Source: Anaerolineales bacterium
Lineage (GTDB): Bacteria; Chloroflexota; Anaerolineae; Anaerolineales; Villigracilaceae
NCBI GenBank assembly: GCA_025056515.1
Contig: JANWWB010000004.1
Location: forward strand, 1-9,870
DNA: 9,870 nt
Direction of reading: 5' to 3'
This document shows positions 6,374 to 9,870 of this stretch, piece after piece. The position numbers were made by a program, and so were the translations under genes. The first letter of the stretch is position 1. Each line of letters starts with the position of its first letter. The notes under the pieces were generated by a model, which ran no database searches, was not told the DNA's origin, and was given only the letters and a program-made list of their open reading frames with translations.

Positions 6374-6392
6374 TGGGAGGGGAAAGTCGATT

Positions 6393-7292
6393 TCAGAGTT
6401 TTGCAGGGGCGCGACGTTCGCGGCGTTCGGCGATGGTCTCAAGAGCGATGACAGCGACAAACCCTATCAGCATGAGCACAACCGCCATCCATTCTTCACC
6501 GCTCCAAGCTGTCGGTAGAACCGGTAGACGCTCTTGTTTCCAAGGCCAGACCTCGCGCAGCGCTCCCAACATAAAGCCAACTAGGGCAGCGACGGTGGCG
6601 TCGTGATAATGATGAAGCAACCAGCGCAAGAAACTGGCGAAGGTCACGATCCCGATGGCAGCCCCAGCCATGAAAATCAGCAAGGTGGGAAGGTCCATTC
6701 GAATCAACGCTTGTAAGATATACTGATATTTACCCAGCAAAACCAGGACAAAAGCCCCCGAAATGCCGGGCAGAATCATTGCGCAGATCCCGAGCGCCCC
6801 GCTCAAAAAGATAAACCAAGGTGTTTCCGGTGTTTGCGCCGGGCGCAGACCGGTCAAGAAGAATGCTCCTACGGCGAAGAGCAGCACGGTCGCAAGCAAT
6901 CCCACTGTCCAGCGTCGCACGCGTCGTCGTACCACGTAAACCGAGGCCACGATCAAGCCGAAGAAGAACGCATAGACCAGTTGGGGATGCGTTTCCAGCG
7001 CCTGATGGAGCAGGCGCGCCAGGCTAAGAATAGCCGTGCCAATCCCTATCAGCAGGGCTAGCAAAAAGCGCCAGGGGAATTCCGTGAAGCCATCCTTCCA
7101 ACGACCTGCAAGCAAGTTACGCAAGAAGGGGACAACAGCGCGGATAGCATCAATCAATTCTTCATAGATTCCCAGGATAAAGGCCATCGTGCCACCCGAA
7201 ACACCTGGGATAACATCGGCGGTACCCATCACGAACCCGCGTAATGTAATGCCTAGATAGTCCCGCCAAGTACGTTGAGGGGGAGTTGACAT
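6393..7292 (-). CDS. DUF368 family membrane protein (PopT-like polyprenyl-phosphate transporter)
   Basis: This 299-residue integral membrane protein has the hallmark DUF368 repeats: GTADVIPGVSGGTMAFILGI (23-42) near the N-terminus and a related MILPGISGAFVLVLLGKY (172-189) in the second half. They imply two related halves and re-entrant segments. About seven to eight hydrophobic stretches follow. DUF368 proteins (PopT) have been shown in other bacteria to help return undecaprenyl phosphate across the cytoplasmic membrane for reuse in wall synthesis; that role is carried over here by family only. GAGG lies 7 nt before the ATG. It follows the thiamine-binding-family gene after 44 nt on the same strand, so it may be the last gene of the archease-rtcB operon. 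The stop is 19 nt from the convergent membrane-protein gene, with no obvious terminator between. Confidence 0.9.
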   Translation of the reverse strand: MSTPPQRTWRDYLGITLRGFVMGTADVIPGVSGGTMAFILGIYEELIDAIRAVVPFLRNLLAGRWKDGFTEFPWRFLLALLIGIGTAILSLARLLHQALETHPQLVYAFFFGLIVASVYVVRRRVRRWTVGLLATVLLFAVGAFFLTGLRPAQTPETPWFIFLSGALGICAMILPGISGAFVLVLLGKYQYILQALIRMDLPTLLIFMAGAAIGIVTFASFLRWLLHHYHDATVAALVGFMLGALREVWPWKQERLPVLPTAWSGEEWMAVVLMLIGFVAVIALETIAERRERRAPAKL

Positions 7293-7336
7293 GCAGAAAC
7301 CTCGTGGTGTGAAAGTTGCAAGAAGCCTGGGCGAGC

Positions 7337-7642
7337 TTATCCTTTGTCGAGTTGTTCTCGCACGCTTTGTACCTTATCGGCCATCCGTTGTGGGCGGTCA
7401 ATGCGGGTGCCGACTTTGATATCGGTGTGCAGGCGCGGTGCGCCCATTTCGTGTAAGACTTCGTGGCAGCGGCGAATGGCGGCGAAGACCTCCTCCCACT
7501 CGCCTTCCACATTCGTACCGTTGGCGTGCAATTCGTAGGTCAAACCACTTTCAGCCAATACTCGCTCGCAAGCGGCGACATAGCGAGAAAGCGAAACGCC
7601 TACCCCAACCGGGACGATGGCAAACTCAACAATGACGTACAT
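7337..7642 (-). CDS. MTH1187/YqgV-type thiamine-binding family protein (DUF77)
   Basis: This 101-residue protein has the normal length and the conserved pattern of the family. MYVIVEFAIVPVGVGVSLSR (1-20) forms the first strand and loop, ELHANGTNVEGEW (37-49) is the signature segment, and HTDIKVGTRIDRP (72-84) is the last strand. Family members form ferredoxin-like dimers or tetramers; some bind thiamine or related molecules, but no enzymatic role is established. The start follows AGAGG with a short 4-nt gap. It begins 9 nt after the rtcB stop, so the two are translated from one message, which ties it to RNA repair by context only. Confidence 0.88.
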   Translation of the reverse strand: MYVIVEFAIVPVGVGVSLSRYVAACERVLAESGLTYELHANGTNVEGEWEEVFAAIRRCHEVLHEMGAPRLHTDIKVGTRIDRPQRMADKVQSVREQLDKG

Positions 7643-7651
7643 GTAACCTCT

Positions 7652-9103
7652 CTATCCTTTGATGACTGCAACCGGGCGCAGCAGGGCAACCTGACGGGCG
7701 ATGCCTGCCGCGCTGACGGTTTCGGCGACCCTATCCACGTTTTTGTAGGCTTGCGGGGCTTCCTCAGCCAAGCCGGACATCGAACCGGCGCGCACGTGAA
7801 TCCCGCGACCTTCCAGTTCATTGCGCAGGGCCTCGCCGCGCACCTCATGCTTGGCCTTGGCGCGGCTCATCACCCGTCCGGCGCCATGACAGGAAGATCC
7901 CCAGGAGCGTTTCATCGCGTCTTCGGTGCCGACCAATACCCAGGATGAAGTGCCCATCGACCCTGGCACCAGCACCGGCTGTCCGAATGGACGGTATTCG
8001 GGCGGTAGTTCAGGCGTCCCTGGGCCAAAGGCGCGAGTGGCACCCTTGCGGTGGACGCAGACTTTTTTCCTCTGCCCTTCTACCTCGTGGGTTTCAATCT
8101 TGGCAATGTTGTGACAGATGTCGTACACCTGGTGCAATTCCCAGCCCTTGAGCTTGCCGGCAAAGGTCTCTTCGAAGGCACGGCGGACGGAATGCGCCAA
8201 AATTTGGCGATTGGCAAAGGCGAAGTTCGCTGCAGCGCGCATGGCACCCAGGTAGGATTGCCCTTCGGGGCTGTCGAGCGGTGCGCAGACCAACTCTCGG
8301 TCCGGCAGATGGATACCATAGCGTTTGACTGCGCCTTGGAATTCTTGAACGTAATCGGTGCAGACCTGATGCCCTAACCCACGCGAGCCGCAGTGAATCT
8401 GCACCACCAGGCAACCTTCTTGCAACCCGAATGCTTGGGCAGTTTTTTCATCAAAGATGCGCTCGACAACATCGACTTCCACAAAGTGGTTGCCTGCTCC
8501 CACCGAACCGATTTGCTCGCGGCCGCGCTGTTTGGCACGCTCGCTGACCTTTTCTGGCTGCGCCCCCTCTAAGCAACCGCCTTCTTCGGTGCGTGCTAGG
8601 TCATTTTCCTCGGCGAAGCCTTTTTTGCGTGCCCAGCGCGCTCCCTCCCGTAGGACTTGCTCCAGCTCGGTGACCGAGACGCGCACCACCCCCTCCTCGC
8701 CTACACCGGAGGGACAGTAACGGTTGATGAGTGTGGCCAATTGGTCCAGATGCGGTCGCGCCGCCTCAAGCTCTAGCGAGGAAGCCAGCAAGCGCACACC
8801 ACAATTAATGTCGTAGCCCACCCCACCTGGCGAAATCACCCCATGGGGCGTTTCGGTGGCCGCTACGGTGCCAATCGGAAAGCCATATCCCTGATGCATA
8901 TCAGGCATCACAACCACCTCGCCCACCAGTCCCGGCAACGTCGCCGTGTTGACCGCTTGTTCTAGCGAACGGTCATCGGCGATTTGTTCTAGCATCTCTC
9001 GGGTGGCAAACAACCGCACCGGCACGCGCATATCCGAGCGATACGAGCGCGGAATCAGCCACTCGTATTCTGAAACTTGTGTCAGATCGCTTATCCCAAT
9101 CAT
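7652..9103 (-). CDS. rtcB: RtcB RNA ligase (RNA-splicing ligase)
   Basis: This 483-residue enzyme joins RNA 2',3'-cyclic phosphate or 3'-phosphate ends to 5'-hydroxyl ends using GTP and manganese. All known active-site groups are visible: Asp98 and Cys101 in YDINCG, His206 in GAGNHFVE, His237 in QIHCGSRG, His331 in CHNIAK, and His406 in SCHGAGR, the residue that carries [16 protein letters not shown] (66-78) is also conserved. Spacing follows the archaeal Pyrococcus enzyme (about 481 residues) closely, so this is the long, archease-dependent type. Unlike the E. coli rtcBA operon, no cyclase gene (rtcA) or RtcR regulator gene is seen. AGAGG precedes the ATG by 5 nt. The gene lies 9 nt after archease and 9 nt before the thiamine-binding-family gene. 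Confidence 0.97.
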   Translation of the reverse strand: MIGISDLTQVSEYEWLIPRSYRSDMRVPVRLFATREMLEQIADDRSLEQAVNTATLPGLVGEVVVMPDMHQGYGFPIGTVAATETPHGVISPGGVGYDINCGVRLLASSLELEAARPHLDQLATLINRYCPSGVGEEGVVRVSVTELEQVLREGARWARKKGFAEENDLARTEEGGCLEGAQPEKVSERAKQRGREQIGSVGAGNHFVEVDVVERIFDEKTAQAFGLQEGCLVVQIHCGSRGLGHQVCTDYVQEFQGAVKRYGIHLPDRELVCAPLDSPEGQSYLGAMRAAANFAFANRQILAHSVRRAFEETFAGKLKGWELHQVYDICHNIAKIETHEVEGQRKKVCVHRKGATRAFGPGTPELPPEYRPFGQPVLVPGSMGTSSWVLVGTEDAMKRSWGSSCHGAGRVMSRAKAKHEVRGEALRNELEGRGIHVRAGSMSGLAEEAPQAYKNVDRVAETVSAAGIARQVALLRPVAVIKG

Positions 9104-9112
9104 CTCAACCTC

Positions 9113-9571
9113 TCATACATCGAAAACAACTTCAACCGAATACCCGTCTTCGTCCGAGCGGATGTGCAAATTGTAGTAGGTGACTGCCTTGATGAGCTTT
9201 TGTACCCTTGCTAGGGGACGTGCTTCTCCAACGGCCTCAAGCCGCCACAGGGCCTCACCGGGGAAGAGCGAGACTTGTAAGTTGTCTAACGTGATATGTT
9301 CCTGTTCGACCAAGTATAACATTTCGCTCAGAAAGGCGACCAGGAGCGCCTCGACATCCGGAGCGGTCAATATCAGGCGACGAAGAGGCGAGCGTTGACC
9401 TGTATCCGACTCGGCGGGGCCCGGCGCAGGAATCGCGCCCTCGGTGGGGACGGCCTGCACACCCATCAGGGTGTTCATCCCGCGCGCCGCTTCGATGAAG
9501 AGGCCGGGTAAGTCCCCGGCCCAGATGCGCAAGCCCCAATCAGCAGTGTGTTGAATCTCCTCATAGGGCAT
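9113..9571 (-). CDS. Archease, RtcB activator
   Basis: This 152-residue protein is recognised by HTADWGLRIWA (8-18), containing the metal-binding Asp11 region, by VEALLVAFLSEMLYLVEQE (73-91), by KAVTYYNLHI (127-136) and by the acidic C-terminus VVFDV. Archease allows multiple turnovers by RtcB, helping its guanylylation and broadening the nucleotides it can use; the adjacent rtcB is the expected partner. A Pro/Ala/Gly-rich stretch at about 42-62 separates the first motif from the core. The usual Tyr-His of the KAVTYH motif reads Tyr-Tyr here. The ATG at 9571 has no Shine-Dalgarno site, but a -10-like TAAAAT ends 6 nt upstream, so a leaderless message is possible. Confidence 0.95.
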   Translation of the reverse strand: MPYEEIQHTADWGLRIWAGDLPGLFIEAARGMNTLMGVQAVPTEGAIPAPGPAESDTGQRSPLRRLILTAPDVEALLVAFLSEMLYLVEQEHITLDNLQVSLFPGEALWRLEAVGEARPLARVQKLIKAVTYYNLHIRSDEDGYSVEVVFDV

Positions 9572-9704
9572 GCTTTAATTTTACTTGTTTTTGCGCGGTT
9601 GTGTGCTTTTTCGGTCGCCAGGTTGTAGGGGCGGCTTTCCAGTTTCGGCGGAGATGTTGGGCAATTCGTTCGTTAAGGAGTTTGTCCGACGACAAGAGCG
9701 GTGC
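9572..9704. other. Short intergenic region upstream of archease
   Basis: 133 bp between the stop of the upstream minus-strand gene and archease. On the minus strand it contains a small TTGTC/GACAA stem (about 9682-9695) without a T tract, then the -10-like box next to the archease start. Nothing here looks coding. Confidence 0.4.
9578..9583 (-). promoter_or_regulatory. Possible -10 box of the archease-rtcB operon, leaderless arrangement
   Basis: Read on the minus strand this is TAAAAT (5/6 match), ending 6 nt before the archease ATG, so transcription would start at or next to the start codon. The -35 region is weak (GCACAC with a 17-nt spacer), which lowers confidence. Confidence 0.4.
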
Positions 9705-9870
9705 TTATTCTTCTGGGAAGAGGGATTCGACAGGCGCGCGGCGAACGTAGGAACGATAGGCGGCTGTCTCGGCCAAGAGGGATTGGAGTTCTAGCCATAG
9801 CTGTTTTGAGGTGGGGATGGTGTTGGATGCGTTTCCAAAGGCTAGGAGGAGTTCTCCTTGGTCATCTCGC
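9705..9870 (-). CDS. C-terminal end of an unidentified protein (runs off right edge)
   Basis: The minus strand is open from the window edge to a TAA at 9707-9705, giving the last 54 residues. They begin RDDQGELLLAFGN and end with RSYVRRAPVESLFPEE. The composition, with a Leu-rich stretch (QLWLELQSLLAE) and a charged acidic tail, looks like real coding sequence. I do not recognise the family, and too little is present to assign a function. It lies 133 nt upstream of archease on the same strand. Confidence 0.65.
   Translation of the reverse strand, partial: RDDQGELLLAFGNASNTIPTSKQLWLELQSLLAETAAYRSYVRRAPVESLFPEE

Noticed and set aside
6007..6606. 199-codon plus-strand open frame across the convergent gene ends
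   Set aside because: It overlaps the membrane protease-like gene in another frame and the DUF368 gene in antisense; its composition is Arg/Ser-rich, as expected of a shadow frame.
7463..7948. 161-codon plus-strand open frame over the thiamine-binding-family gene and rtcB
   Set aside because: It is antisense to two clearly recognisable genes and has no family features.
1..9870. Mobile element, CRISPR array or phage island
   Set aside because: No transposase, integrase, direct-repeat array or attachment-site-like repeats were found; gene content is housekeeping and composition appears even.

Overview
The window looks like chromosomal DNA of a bacterium, most likely an uncultured or little-studied member of the Chloroflexota (Anaerolineae-like). 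This assignment is an inference. It rests on the compact gap-pgk-tpiA block behind a membrane-anchored YvcK/CofD-like protein, an archease-rtcB RNA-repair operon, a moderate GC content (mid-50s by eye), and the absence of plasmid, phage or transposon genes. No 16S or other taxonomic marker is present.

Left part (1-690): a truncated minus-strand gene running off the left edge is recognisable as the N-terminal 140 residues of a PfaD-type enoyl reductase of polyunsaturated fatty acid/polyketide synthesis. It is separated by a roughly 270-bp divergent intergenic region from the plus-strand block. That region holds two good sigma70-like promoters pointing right, and the second places transcription start at the yvcK ATG, so the mRNA is probably leaderless.

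Plus-strand block (690-5234): yvcK-like gene, then gap (GAPDH), pgk and tpiA, which together form the triose part of glycolysis/gluconeogenesis. YvcK-type proteins are linked in other bacteria to gluconeogenic growth and cell-wall precursor supply, so the neighbourhood is coherent. A terminator-like hairpin overlaps the yvcK stop codon. A second terminator follows pgk at once, and directly after it a perfect 12-bp inverted repeat sits over a candidate tpiA promoter. A further 12-bp-stem hairpin follows tpiA. Then comes about 300 bp with no recognisable gene, and a gene for a multi-pass membrane protein with an HEFSH zinc-protease motif (5570-6373).

Minus-strand block (9870-6393, read right to left): the C-terminal end of an unidentified protein, then archease, rtcB, a small MTH1187/YqgV-type thiamine-binding-family protein and a DUF368 (PopT-like) polyprenyl-phosphate transporter. 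Archease, rtcB and the small protein are separated by only 9 nt each and share the same AGAGGTT ribosome-binding sequence, so they are almost certainly one operon; the DUF368 gene follows after 44 nt. RtcB joins RNA ends and archease drives its guanylylation cycle. The thiamine-binding-family protein has no obvious role in RNA repair, which makes its tight coupling of interest.

Most of the window is ordinary housekeeping content. I see no convincing new multi-gene system. The points most worth a second look are the operator-like palindrome over the tpiA promoter, the leaderless-type starts of yvcK and archease, the coupling of a thiamine-binding-family protein to RtcB, the extra segment in GAPDH, and the divergent HExxH membrane protein with its structured, gene-free upstream region.
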